Source of the DNA: Bacteroidales bacterium
GTDB lineage: Bacteria; Bacteroidota; Bacteroidia; Bacteroidales; UBA10428
Direction of reading: 5' to 3'
NCBI GenBank assembly: GCA_016928305.1
Contig: JAFGKY010000135.1
Span: forward strand, 1-37,880
DNA: 37,880 nt
The notes beneath the pieces were generated by a model. The model saw only the letters and a list, made by a program, of their open reading frames with translations. It did not search any database and was not told where the DNA came from. The translations under genes and the position numbers were made by a program. Each line of letters opens with the position of its first letter. Positions within the stretch are counted from its first letter, which is position 1. Shown piece after piece: positions 7,826-16,579 of this stretch.

Positions 7826-10027
7826 ATGGCAGAACTCCGATTAACAGGATATGCCGGATCACCCCGGGTATCCATATTCAAAAACTGTGTCACATCTTCG
7901 CCGGAGAAAGAAATAACCTTTGACGAATTCCTGGAACAGATTAAAAATGGCACCTATGGAAGGCAGATCCGGCAATATCTCGGTCTGAAGGACAAAAAGG
8001 GTGTGGCTGATCCGGCGGTTAAACTCTTCAAACGCACCAAAATCCCCGCAATCACTTATGCGGGGATTTTTTCAGCACGGTCCAACAATAAACTGATCAC
8101 ACCGAGCAATGTGACTATAATTGATATTGATCACTACCCAAAGCCCGACAAGCTCAAAGAAAGGATGAAAAACGATCCCTTTATTCTTGCTGCCTTTATC
8201 AGTCCGGGCGGGGATGGATTAAAAGTGGCAGTAAAAGCTGAATTCAGCAATAATACGGAAGAATACAGGAAAATGTATTTCAGCCTGATTGATTATTTCA
8301 GCACAAAGTACCGGATCCCGACAAAGGATGAACGGGCTAACCATACAGAGGAACTCAAACCGGGAATTGATCTGAGCTGTTCCGATCTGGCCAGGCTTTG
8401 TATCCTGTCCTCCGATCCTGATCTGTATTCAAATCCTGGCGCCGAGTTTTTCCGGCCAAAATCACAGCCAGGACAATCAAATGCCAATAAACCTTTTTCT
8501 GTAAGCAATCAGGAAGACGATATCAGGAAAGTGGTTGAACAAATTGAGCAAAACCACCTGGATATTACCAACGGGTATGCAAATTGGCTGAATATCGGAT
8601 TTGCATTGAATGATGCGCTCGGCACTGCAGGCCGTGGATACTTTCACCGGGTCAGCCGGTTCAGTTCAAAATACAAGGCACAGGACTGTGACAGGCAATA
8701 CGATCACATTGAGAAATCCCGAAATTCAGGTGTAACTATAAAAACATTCTTCCAATATGCCAAAGATTACGGCATTGATATCCGACCGGCTCGAATGAAT
8801 TCACGATACAACTCGTCAGTGAAGGGACAATTAAAACCTGATCCGGATCCTGAAAGTGATGATGATACAAAGGAACCGGAACCAAAAAAACAGAAAAAGC
8901 TTACCTCAAATAAATTCATCCTGGCTTCCGAGTTTATTGCAGAACATTATCAGATCAGGAATAACATCGTCACCAATGAATATGAATGCAGGGAAACCGG
9001 CGCAGACTGCTTCGAGATGCTGAATGAAAACAACATTTTCATCAAAATGCAGTTCTCCGGCTTGAATATCAGCCTGAACAATCTGGTTGCCCTGCTGAAA
9101 TCCGATTTTATCAAACGGTTCGACCCATTCAGGGAGTATTTCACTGGTCTTCCTGCCTGGGATCGTAAAACCGATCATATTGTCACGCTGGCACAATATG
9201 TAAAAACAAGAGACAGAATCCGGTTTGATCTGCATTTTAAGAAATGGCTTGTAAGGGTTGTTGCCTGCGCACTGGATGAAAGCTATTTCAACAAACAGGC
9301 TTTTATCCTGGTGCATGACCGGCAGAACAGCGGTAAATCAACGTTTTGCCGCTTTCTTTGCCCTCCCTCACTTTCCAATTATATAGCTGAAAATCTTTCG
9401 ATTGACAAGGACAGCAGGATCCTGCTTACCCGGAACCTGCTGATCAACCTGGATGAGCTTTCCACGCTTTCCAAAGTTGAAATCAACTCCCTGAAAAGTC
9501 TCTTTTCAAAGGACAAGATCAATGACCGTTTGCCTTACGACCGGCGTAATTCCATTATCCCCCGCCGGTGCAGCTTTATCGGATCGACCAACCAGACAGA
9601 ATTCCTGAATGACGAATCCGGATCAGTCCGCTGGCTTTGCTTTGTTATTGATGAAATCGACTGGGATTATAAGAATCAGGTGAATATTGACCTGGTTTAT
9701 TCCCAGGCCTATCATTTGTACAAAAAAGGTTTTGAATACAACCTGACGCAGGAAGAAATCAGGGAAAATGAGGAATACAACAAACAATTCCAGCTTATTT
9801 CGTCAGAAAGGGAACTGGTTTCCAAGTTCATTAAACCCGGCTCAAAGGAGGGAAATGACTTCTTCATGACTGCCACGGACATTCTGATGAACCTGACCAC
9901 CCGGACAGAGAATAAAATCAAGCTAAGCGCCATGAACATCGGAAAAGCAATGAAATTCTGCGGTATAGAGCGTGTCAAGCACAGTACACAAAAGGTTTAT
10001 GGCTATTATGTCAAAATTGAACCATGA
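7826..10027 (+). CDS. BT4734/VirE-family primase-helicase (replication protein)
   Basis: The 733-residue protein has three parts. An N-terminal BT4734-like domain (about 10-210) carries TIIDIDHYP (97-105) and SPGGDGLKV (126-134), which fit a primase-polymerase-like fold. A middle helical region (about 230-315) resembles the primase C-terminal helical domain. The C-terminal VirE/virulence-associated-E ATPase (about 370-733) has Walker A at 497-506 (HDRQNSGKST), Walker B near 538-544 (LLINLDEL) and the sensor-like SFIGSTNQTEFL. It should prime and unwind DNA at the element's origin. Iteron-like repeats begin ten bases after its stop codon. This is the clearest replication gene in the window. 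Confidence 0.88.
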   Translation: MAELRLTGYAGSPRVSIFKNCVTSSPEKEITFDEFLEQIKNGTYGRQIRQYLGLKDKKGVADPAVKLFKRTKIPAITYAGIFSARSNNKLITPSNVTIIDIDHYPKPDKLKERMKNDPFILAAFISPGGDGLKVAVKAEFSNNTEEYRKMYFSLIDYFSTKYRIPTKDERANHTEELKPGIDLSCSDLARLCILSSDPDLYSNPGAEFFRPKSQPGQSNANKPFSVSNQEDDIRKVVEQIEQNHLDITNGYANWLNIGFALNDALGTAGRGYFHRVSRFSSKYKAQDCDRQYDHIEKSRNSGVTIKTFFQYAKDYGIDIRPARMNSRYNSSVKGQLKPDPDPESDDDTKEPEPKKQKKLTSNKFILASEFIAEHYQIRNNIVTNEYECRETGADCFEMLNENNIFIKMQFSGLNISLNNLVALLKSDFIKRFDPFREYFTGLPAWDRKTDHIVTLAQYVKTRDRIRFDLHFKKWLVRVVACALDESYFNKQAFILVHDRQNSGKSTFCRFLCPPSLSNYIAENLSIDKDSRILLTRNLLINLDELSTLSKVEINSLKSLFSKDKINDRLPYDRRNSIIPRRCSFIGSTNQTEFLNDESGSVRWLCFVIDEIDWDYKNQVNIDLVYSQAYHLYKKGFEYNLTQEEIRENEEYNKQFQLISSERELVSKFIKPGSKEGNDFFMTATDILMNLTTRTENKIKLSAMNIGKAMKFCGIERVKHSTQKVYGYYVKIEP

Positions 10028-10036
10028 ATTCACTTA

Positions 10037-10229
10037 GCCACCTTACCACTATTCACGAAAACCATACCCCTAATGCATTGTAATAGTGGTGAGGTTATTT
10101 TCTTCTTACCACTTCAGTTACCACCTTACCACTATTTAAGATTCAGGCAGGTGGTAAGTGGTAAGCAGAGAATCAGATTAACTAATTATTTACCCCTGGC
10201 GACTGGCTTAAAAATGGTAAGGTGGTAAT
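10037..10229. repeat. Iteron-like array of CCACCTTACCACT repeats downstream of the primase-helicase
   Basis: A 14-19 base motif recurs in both orientations. Direct copies: GCCACCTTACCACTATT at 10037-10053 and TTACCACCTTACCACTATT at 10118-10136, with a half copy CTTACCACTT at 10105-10114. Inverted copies: AATAGTGGTGAGGT at 10082-10095, GGTGGTAAGTGGTAAG at 10150-10165 and ATGGTAAGGTGGTAAT at 10214-10229. The copies at 10105-10124 and 10150-10165 can also pair as a hairpin. Position right after the VirE gene and ahead of the cargo suggests a replication origin or initiator-binding region; a terminator or operator cluster is the alternative. Confidence 0.6.
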
Positions 10230-10254
10230 CGGCAAAAGAAAAAGCTGCAAATAT

Positions 10255-10285
10255 TTTGATATTATTATAATGTTCACTAATTTTG
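10255..10285 (+). promoter_or_regulatory. Bacteroidetes-type promoter for the AbiE-like operon
   Basis: TTTG at 10255-10258, a 19-base spacer and TAATTTTG at 10278-10285 match the Bacteroidetes -33/-7 consensus (TTTG, TAnnTTTG). Transcription would begin near 10290, on the palindrome described next, and the preferred ATG lies at 10318. Confidence 0.6.
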
Positions 10286-10289
10286 ATTG

Positions 10290-10305
10290 TTCACGACTTC
10301 GTGAA
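10290..10305. promoter_or_regulatory. Palindromic operator candidate TTCACGA-CT-TCGTGAA
   Basis: Bases 10290-10305 read TTCACGACTTCGTGAA, two perfect 7-base arms around a 2-base centre. It lies over the predicted transcription start and 13 bases before the AbiEi-like start codon. AbiEi antitoxins are known to repress their own promoter by binding inverted repeats, so autoregulation is the natural reading. Confidence 0.5.
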
Positions 10306-10317
10306 AATGATAAATTA

Positions 10318-11313
10318 ATGGAACTGGTAATTATCTACAAAGCAATTGAAGCCCTGGAGAAAGCTATACCGCTGAAGGCAGAGTGGATCCCCGGGGATGA
10401 TCCGGGAAAGCCGGTTGATGGTGAGCTCATTGTTTTAAAAGATAATAAAAAGTACAGATTCTATGCAGAAATTAAAAAGAATCTCCGAACTGTGAATTTA
10501 CCTCAATTAGGGCTTATAAAAGAAAAATACAACAACTTGATAGTCATTACGGAAGTAATTTATCCTCAGATCAGAGAACAACTAAGAAACAGGCAGATTA
10601 ATTACCTTGATACAACAGGAAATCTTTACATTCACCAGGAAGAACTGTTTCTGTATGTCGAAGGAAAAAAAATCGAGAATCTTCTAAATGAACCAGTAGG
10701 AAGAGCCTTTAATAAAGCAGGTCTCAGGTTTATTTTTTACCTTCTTACAAATAAAGACTTCATTGCCAAAACCTATAGGGAAATTGCTGAGAAATGTGAT
10801 ACTGCCCTGGGAAATATTAACTATATTATTAACGATTTACATAAACAGGACTTCCTGAGAAAAGGAGCAAAAGGTGCGTGGTACATCAATAAACGTGAAG
10901 AATTGATAAAAGAATGGGTTGTCCAGTATGAGAAAAAGTTGAAACCTGCTTACCTGCTGGGTAATTTCCGTTTCCTTAAAGATCAGCAATTGAAAAATTG
11001 GAAGGATTTGGATATCGATTATAATCAAACACGATGGGGCGGAGAACCTGCCGCGGACATACTTACCAACTATCTTAAGCCGGCCGTTTTAACATTATAC
11101 ACCACAGAGAAAAGGATGGATCTCCTTAAAAAGTATCAGCTTGTCCCCGATGATAATGGGTACATAAAGATTTACAATAAAATCCTTAATGACTATGACA
11201 GAAATACAAGAACCGTCAATCCTTTGGTTATATACGCTGATCTAATAAACACCATGGATCCACGGACAGATGAACTGGCAAATATGATTTATAATGAATA
11301 TCTTAAAGGATAA
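10318..11313 (+). CDS. AbiEi-like antitoxin / transcriptional regulator of a type IV toxin-antitoxin pair
   Basis: The 331-residue protein starts with a nuclease-like alpha/beta region (KYRFYAEIKKNL, NLIVITEVIYPQIREQL, INYLDTTGNLYI), followed by a winged-helix segment (about 130-190: FIFYLLTNKDFIAKTYREIA, then LGNINYIINDLHKQDFL). This arrangement is that of the AbiEi_2-type antitoxin family that pairs with AbiEii nucleotidyltransferase toxins. An open frame reaches back to a GTG at 10222, but the ATG at 10318 is preferred because a good promoter and a palindromic operator lie directly upstream. Its 3' end overlaps the nucleotidyltransferase gene by 20 bases. Expected role is to neutralise the toxin's effect and repress the operon; both are by family analogy. 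Confidence 0.75.
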   Translation: MELVIIYKAIEALEKAIPLKAEWIPGDDPGKPVDGELIVLKDNKKYRFYAEIKKNLRTVNLPQLGLIKEKYNNLIVITEVIYPQIREQLRNRQINYLDTTGNLYIHQEELFLYVEGKKIENLLNEPVGRAFNKAGLRFIFYLLTNKDFIAKTYREIAEKCDTALGNINYIINDLHKQDFLRKGAKGAWYINKREELIKEWVVQYEKKLKPAYLLGNFRFLKDQQLKNWKDLDIDYNQTRWGGEPAADILTNYLKPAVLTLYTTEKRMDLLKKYQLVPDDNGYIKIYNKILNDYDRNTRTVNPLVIYADLINTMDPRTDELANMIYNEYLKG

Positions 11314-12127
11314 TTTTGAACATACTGTCCAGCTAAGATTCGGGACTGCAATTGATGCCCTGGAAAGGGCATTCAAGAAGTTCGGGATTGATTATTACCT
11401 TATCGGTGCATTTGTAAGGGAAGTATGGACTGATCATATCACCGGACTACCGGAGAAAAGGATTACTCGTGATCTGGATTTTGCAGTTTATATAAAAAAT
11501 AATGATCAGTATAATGCTCTGAAAAAGCATTTAATAACTGAAGAGAATTTTACTGGGCATGAAGAACCTTATAGGTTATTGGCTCCTGATGGCAATATTA
11601 TTGACCTGATACCTTTTGGGGGCATTGAACAAAACAATGAAGTTTATCTGAAAGGTCGCAAAGTTGTCCATTTATCAGTATTTGGGACAAGGGAAGTGAC
11701 GGCCAATGCTCAAGTAATTGAGGGCAATTTTAAAGTTATCACCTTACCTGGTTTGGCCATAATGAAATTGGTGGCATGGGCTGAGAGTACTGACAGAAGA
11801 AAAGACCTGGAAGACTTTTATTACATCCTGATGAACTATTCAGACATTGCTACAGATCATATTTACCAAGAGAACAACCTGGATTTGTTAGAGAATTGTA
11901 CTGAAGTACGTTTTGCCGGGGCAAAACTTCTAGCCAGGGAAATGAAAGCAATAATCAAAGATTCATCTAAACTAAAATTGAAAATATCAGAAATCCTAAA
12001 TCATCTTCTGGAGAATTTCAACTTTAATGACATAGATGAAATGTACAAGGTTAATGACCCTTCTGACAAGCATATTTTAAGACTTAAATTCATTAAAGAA
12101 TGTCTTGAAGAGTTGAAAAGTGATTAA
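11294..12127 (+). CDS. AbiEii-like nucleotidyltransferase toxin of a type IV toxin-antitoxin pair
   Basis: The 277-residue protein shows the nucleotidyltransferase core. GAFVREVW (38-45) is in the place of the usual GG-S/A segment. The acidic residues are D60 and D62 in TRDLDFAVYI and D104 in GNIIDLIPF. A helical region with LPGLAIMKLVAWAES follows, as in AbiEii/AbiGii-type enzymes. The gene overlaps the AbiEi-like antitoxin gene by 20 bases in the usual antitoxin-then-toxin order. AbiEii toxins block growth during phage infection by modifying RNA, chiefly tRNA. The first motif is not the textbook GGxAL, so the target could differ. The family call is good; toxicity is inferred. Confidence 0.78.
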   Translation: MNILKDNFEHTVQLRFGTAIDALERAFKKFGIDYYLIGAFVREVWTDHITGLPEKRITRDLDFAVYIKNNDQYNALKKHLITEENFTGHEEPYRLLAPDGNIIDLIPFGGIEQNNEVYLKGRKVVHLSVFGTREVTANAQVIEGNFKVITLPGLAIMKLVAWAESTDRRKDLEDFYYILMNYSDIATDHIYQENNLDLLENCTEVRFAGAKLLAREMKAIIKDSSKLKLKISEILNHLLENFNFNDIDEMYKVNDPSDKHILRLKFIKECLEELKSD

Positions 12128-12214
12128 ATTTTCAATGAATCAGAGTTGATAAACAGTTTAAAAGATACACATCTATGAAGAAAAAAGAGAAAACTCATTA
12201 AGAACTAAAAATAA

Positions 12215-14050
12215 ATGACAGCAGAACAATTAAAAGAATTAGAAGACAGACTTTGGGAAGCGGCCGATAAACTGCGGGCAAATAGCGGATTGAAAGCAAA
12301 CGAATATTCAACACCTGTATTGGGTTTAATATTCCTGCGATTTGCATCCATCAGGTACAATCGCATTAAACCTGAAATAGATACTGAATTAAAAGCACAG
12401 AAAAACAGCCGGATGCAACAATCTGAAGCTGAAATTGCTATTGCGAAATGCGGTTTCTATTTGCCCAAAGAGGCTCAATACGAATATTTATTAAACCTGC
12501 CCGAAGAAGTCGATATTGCCAAAGCCTTAAAAGAGGCTATGGAACATATTGAAAAATACAAGCCCGAACTCCAGGACAGTTTGCCCAAAGATGAATATTA
12601 TAAGCTTTATACGGCAGAAGACCGTAATTTACCTAAATCGTTACTGAAAATATTTGCCAACATTCCCGACGATGCTACCGGAGATGTTTTCGGTAAAGTA
12701 TATGAGTATTTCTTAAGTGAATTTGCACTTGCCGAAGGACAAGGTGGAGGAGAGTTCTTTACGCCAATCAGTGTGGTAAAACTAATGGTCGAAATCATTG
12801 AACCATACAAAGGAACCATCTTCGACCCGGCTTGTGGTAGTGGTGGTATGTTTGTACAAAGCTCCTATTTTGTCGACCGCCGTAAAGAAGAACTACACGA
12901 TTCTGATACCAAAGACCTGATGGTATATGGTGCCGAGAAAACATCGGAAACTGTAAAACTGGCCCGAATGAATCTTGCGGTTAATGGTTTACGGGGCGAA
13001 ATAATTCAAGCCAATACATACTATGAAGACCCTTTCGATTGCTATGGTAAGTTCGATTATGTAATGGCTAATCCACCGTTTAATGTAGATGATGTTAACC
13101 TTGATAAAGTTAAAAGCCAACAACGTTTTAATGAATATGGTGTTCCTCAGAATAAAACAAAAAGTAGCGGAAAATCAAAAAAAGAGAAAAATGTTAATAC
13201 TGTTCCCAATGCCAACTATTTGTGGATAAACCTATTCGCTACATCTTTAAAATCCGGCGGTAAAGCTGCGTTGGTTATGGCCAATAGTGCCAGCGATGCC
13301 CGCCACAGCGAAGCAGATATTCGTAAAAACCTTATAAAAAGCGGCGTGATTGGAGGCATGTTAACCTTGCCTAAAAATATGTTTTATACAGTTACCTTAC
13401 CTGCTACACTCTGGTTTTTCAATAAAAACCGAGAAGGAAAAGAACCCAAAATTCTATTTATTGATGCCCGCAATATCTTTCGGCAGGTTGACCGTGCCCA
13501 CCGCGATTTTACCGATGAGCAAATACAAAATATTGCTACTATTGCCCGTCTTTACAGGGGAGAGAACCACCGTCTAACGGAATTGCTTGATAAATATAAA
13601 GAACAAACAGCAGATTACGAAAAACAAGCTGTTAAACAACTAAAAGCTGTTGAGAAAATTAAAGCCGAAAAGTCAGAGGGCGAAAAAGATATAAAACGTT
13701 GGGAAAAACTGGTGGACGATGCCGAAAAGGAATACAAAGCCTTACACAACAAACAACTCTATTTTGAAACACAGATACAATGGCTTACCGAGCGTTTCCC
13801 AAACGGCGTGTACGAAGATGTAACCGGACTTTGTAAGGTAGCTACATTAGCCGAAATTGAGGAACAGGAATGGAGTCTAAACCCTGGTCGCTACGTCGGG
13901 GTGGTTATTGAAGAAGATGGGCTGACCGAAGAGGAATTTATTTCTGAAATAAAAGAAAGGCACAACTCTTTAAATACTCTAAATAGCAAGGCCTTAGACC
14001 TTGAAAAGACAATCTCTCAAAACATAAAATTAATATTTCAGAATGTTTGA
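12215..14050 (+). CDS. hsdM: Type I restriction-modification system methyltransferase subunit HsdM
   Basis: The 611-residue protein is an N6-adenine methyltransferase that, with HsdS, methylates the recognition site. The N-terminal helical HsdM domain (about 1-150) is followed by GGGEFFTP, the SAM-binding DPACGSGGM (about 203-211) and the catalytic NPPF (about 286-289). The C-terminus (about 450-520) is Lys/Glu-rich and probably coiled coil, which makes the protein longer than the classical subunit of about 520 residues. It starts at ATG 12215, 87 bases after the toxin gene, and overlaps hsdS by 8 bases. No separate Bacteroidetes promoter was seen just upstream, so read-through from the AbiE promoter is possible. 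Confidence 0.95.
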   Translation: MTAEQLKELEDRLWEAADKLRANSGLKANEYSTPVLGLIFLRFASIRYNRIKPEIDTELKAQKNSRMQQSEAEIAIAKCGFYLPKEAQYEYLLNLPEEVDIAKALKEAMEHIEKYKPELQDSLPKDEYYKLYTAEDRNLPKSLLKIFANIPDDATGDVFGKVYEYFLSEFALAEGQGGGEFFTPISVVKLMVEIIEPYKGTIFDPACGSGGMFVQSSYFVDRRKEELHDSDTKDLMVYGAEKTSETVKLARMNLAVNGLRGEIIQANTYYEDPFDCYGKFDYVMANPPFNVDDVNLDKVKSQQRFNEYGVPQNKTKSSGKSKKEKNVNTVPNANYLWINLFATSLKSGGKAALVMANSASDARHSEADIRKNLIKSGVIGGMLTLPKNMFYTVTLPATLWFFNKNREGKEPKILFIDARNIFRQVDRAHRDFTDEQIQNIATIARLYRGENHRLTELLDKYKEQTADYEKQAVKQLKAVEKIKAEKSEGEKDIKRWEKLVDDAEKEYKALHNKQLYFETQIQWLTERFPNGVYEDVTGLCKVATLAEIEEQEWSLNPGRYVGVVIEEDGLTEEEFISEIKERHNSLNTLNSKALDLEKTISQNIKLIFQNV

Positions 14051-15287
14051 ATTGAAGAAATTTGAGGAATTATATCTTGAACCATCTAAAAATGGGATCT
14101 CTCGGTCTTCATCTATTAATAATATTGGTGTGAAGATTGTCAATATGGGCGAACTATTTTGGTATCCAAGAATGAAGAATCCTGAAATGCGAAAAGTGAT
14201 TACTACAGATAAAGAGAATAAATCATTTGGACTTAAAGTTGGAGATTTGTTATTTGCTAGACGTTCATTAGTTGCTGAAGGTGCTGGAAAATGTAATATT
14301 ATGTTGGAAGTTGTTCCCCCTATCGTATTCGAATCTAGTATTATTAGAGTCCGATTAGACAAATCACTTGCTAATCCTCTATTCTATTATTATTATTTTA
14401 CGTCTGATATTGGTTTTGCTGCTATTCAAACTTTGGTTAATGAAGTTGCAGCAAGTGGTATTAGAAGTTCGGAGCTTGCTAAACTTAAAGTTATATATCC
14501 AAAAGTTACCTTGCAAAACAGAATTGCTGAAATATTAAATAATTACGATGAGCTTATAGAAGTTAACAACCAGCGCATAAAACTACTCGAAGAAACCGCC
14601 CGCGAGTTGTACAAAGAGTGGTTTGTACGTATGCGTTTTCCAGGATTCAAAGAGGCTAAGTTTATTAAGGGTGTGCCGGAGGGATGGGAAATAAAAGAGA
14701 TAAAAGATTTTGGGAAAATATTTACAGGTAAAACACCTTCTACTAAAGTAATGGAATATTATGGGGGTGAAATACCATTTATTAAAACTCCAGATTTGCA
14801 TAAGAATCAGTTCATTTTTGAAACTGAGGATTATCTTACAGAAAGGGGAAATAATTCGCAAAAGAGGAGCACTTTACCTAAAGGTTCTATATGTGTGAGT
14901 TGTATCGGTACAGGTGGTATAGTAGGAATTACAACCGCTGAAAAATCACAAACCAATCAACAGATAAATTCCCTTATACCAAAAAATAAGAAGCTTTTAG
15001 AGTTCTTATTCTATGCTATTTCCGATTTAAAAGAAACAATCGAACTTTTCGGTTATACAGGAGCAACAATGACAAATCTGAGCAAAGGTAAATTTGAAAA
15101 GTTAAAAATACTATTTGCCTTACCTGAATTAATTGAATTATATAGTAATAAGGTAAGTCCAATGTTTGAACAAATACAAATTTTTCAACAACAAAACACT
15201 CAGCTCCGACAAATCCGTGACAGGTTGATGCCAAGGCTGATAAGCGGGAAATTGGAGGTAAAGGATATTGAAGTTCTCAATAAATAA
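14043..15287 (+). CDS. hsdS: Type I restriction-modification specificity subunit HsdS
   Basis: The 414-residue protein has two target-recognition domains separated by helical repeats. TRD1 covers about 1-150. The central conserved region follows (RIAEILNNYDELIEVNNQRI, then LYKEWFVRMRFPG). TRD2 starts at GVPEGWEIKEIKDFGKIFTG. The C-terminal conserved region ends in LRQIRDRLMPRLISGKLEV. It decides the bipartite DNA sequence that the complex recognises. The first TRD begins unusually close to the N-terminus (start ATG at 14043, inside the end of hsdM). No truncated second hsdS or recombinase lies nearby, so there is no sign of specificity switching. Confidence 0.93.
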   Translation: MFELKKFEELYLEPSKNGISRSSSINNIGVKIVNMGELFWYPRMKNPEMRKVITTDKENKSFGLKVGDLLFARRSLVAEGAGKCNIMLEVVPPIVFESSIIRVRLDKSLANPLFYYYYFTSDIGFAAIQTLVNEVAASGIRSSELAKLKVIYPKVTLQNRIAEILNNYDELIEVNNQRIKLLEETARELYKEWFVRMRFPGFKEAKFIKGVPEGWEIKEIKDFGKIFTGKTPSTKVMEYYGGEIPFIKTPDLHKNQFIFETEDYLTERGNNSQKRSTLPKGSICVSCIGTGGIVGITTAEKSQTNQQINSLIPKNKKLLEFLFYAISDLKETIELFGYTGATMTNLSKGKFEKLKILFALPELIELYSNKVSPMFEQIQIFQQQNTQLRQIRDRLMPRLISGKLEVKDIEVLNK

Positions 15288-15293
15288 TAAGAT

Positions 15294-16577
15294 ATGGAAA
15301 GGCTAAATTATTTTAATCCTTATAATACAAAAGAGTCTAATCATGAAGACCAACTTACAAGGGCTTATTTAGTTCTTCTTAAACATTCATTTCACGTATT
15401 CTCTTTATTTATTGATTATTGCAGAACAAAACACGATCCAGATTTTCAAAAATCAGAAGAGCCATTATCTCTCGCTAAATTAATCGAATCTGGCTGGGAA
15501 ATTCAAACCCAAAAAGGGAATCCATTAATTGATACCGACTGGCTTTTGTCCATATTAATCACCGATGTTGAAGATAATATCGATGCAAGTAATATCGAAA
15601 AATCTGAAAGAAATGCTGTTTATGATGGTATCATCACATTTGGTAAGAACATTACTTTTATTATTGAAAATAAACCCCGTTCATGGAATATTTGGTTTGA
15701 GCAATTAAATCCCTCACGCGAAAACCTTTCTGAAGATACAAAAGTCTATAACCAGCCAATTATCCTAGAATGGAAAGAAATCATTAAACAGCTCAACTTA
15801 CTTTTATCATTACAAACCTTGTCGGGGTTTGAAAAAATAATGATAGAGGACTTTTTAGCTTATATCGATCAAAATTTTCCTCATCTTAATCCTTTTGATA
15901 ATTTAAGTTTATGCAAAGGCAATCAAGAACTAATATATCGTCGAATTTCACAAATATTGAAATCTATAGTAAAGAACCCAGAAGTAATTAAATATCATCG
16001 CAGTTGGGGATATTACATAGAAGTTCCTTATAAACAGATTCGTGAAATTGGATTAATACTAAACATTGATGGCGATAAATGGATACTAGAATTAAGTTTA
16101 TACTTTGGAGCATCTCAAAGTCAAGCAAAAGCATTATATTCAGAATCTATAAATTTAAATTTACTTACTGATACTACTTGGAAAGTTTTCTCAAATTTCC
16201 ATATTTCCTTTCGAAGTTCTAATTTGGTATGGTTTAGAGGCTGCGAACCTTTAAATTATATTAATTTTTGGACAAATAATGTTGAAAATATATATCAGAA
16301 TAAAAGAAATGAGGTACGAGAATATATCGATTGGCTATATGAAAATAACATTTTAATTAAAACCCCTGAAGTAGAGGACCAGTTAACTAACAAGTTTTTT
16401 AATACAGCTATACCAAATTTAAATATGTGTCCCGAATTAGGTCTTATTTATCCTATAATTGGTGAACTTGCTGAAAATATGGATAAGAAAGGAAAACTAG
16501 CTGGCTTTGTTAAAGAAAAGATAATTGAGTGCTTAAAAGTGGTCAATATTGATCCATCTAATATTTTCATACCTTAA
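15294..16577 (+). CDS. PD-(D/E)XK-superfamily protein interposed between hsdS and hsdR
   Basis: The 427-residue protein has a PD-(D/E)XK-like core: an N-terminal acidic residue in SNHEDQLTRAYLVLL (E18), then YDGII (D111) and FIIENKPR (E125, K127). The order is like that of the PDDEXK_4-type nuclease domain, as I remember it. The rest is rich in aromatic residues and has no recognised motif. It lies 6 bases after hsdS and 2 bases before hsdR, so it is certainly part of the operon, although a standard type I system needs only M, S and R. It could be an accessory nuclease, a second restriction activity or a self-protection factor. Superfamily call moderate; function unknown. Confidence 0.7.
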   Translation: MERLNYFNPYNTKESNHEDQLTRAYLVLLKHSFHVFSLFIDYCRTKHDPDFQKSEEPLSLAKLIESGWEIQTQKGNPLIDTDWLLSILITDVEDNIDASNIEKSERNAVYDGIITFGKNITFIIENKPRSWNIWFEQLNPSRENLSEDTKVYNQPIILEWKEIIKQLNLLLSLQTLSGFEKIMIEDFLAYIDQNFPHLNPFDNLSLCKGNQELIYRRISQILKSIVKNPEVIKYHRSWGYYIEVPYKQIREIGLILNIDGDKWILELSLYFGASQSQAKALYSESINLNLLTDTTWKVFSNFHISFRSSNLVWFRGCEPLNYINFWTNNVENIYQNKRNEVREYIDWLYENNILIKTPEVEDQLTNKFFNTAIPNLNMCPELGLIYPIIGELAENMDKKGKLAGFVKEKIIECLKVVNIDPSNIFIP

Positions 16578-16579
16578 TT

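Noticed and set aside
14043..15287. Phase-variable hsdS with inverted repeats
   Set aside because: There is only one complete hsdS gene, with no partial copy or site-specific recombinase nearby.
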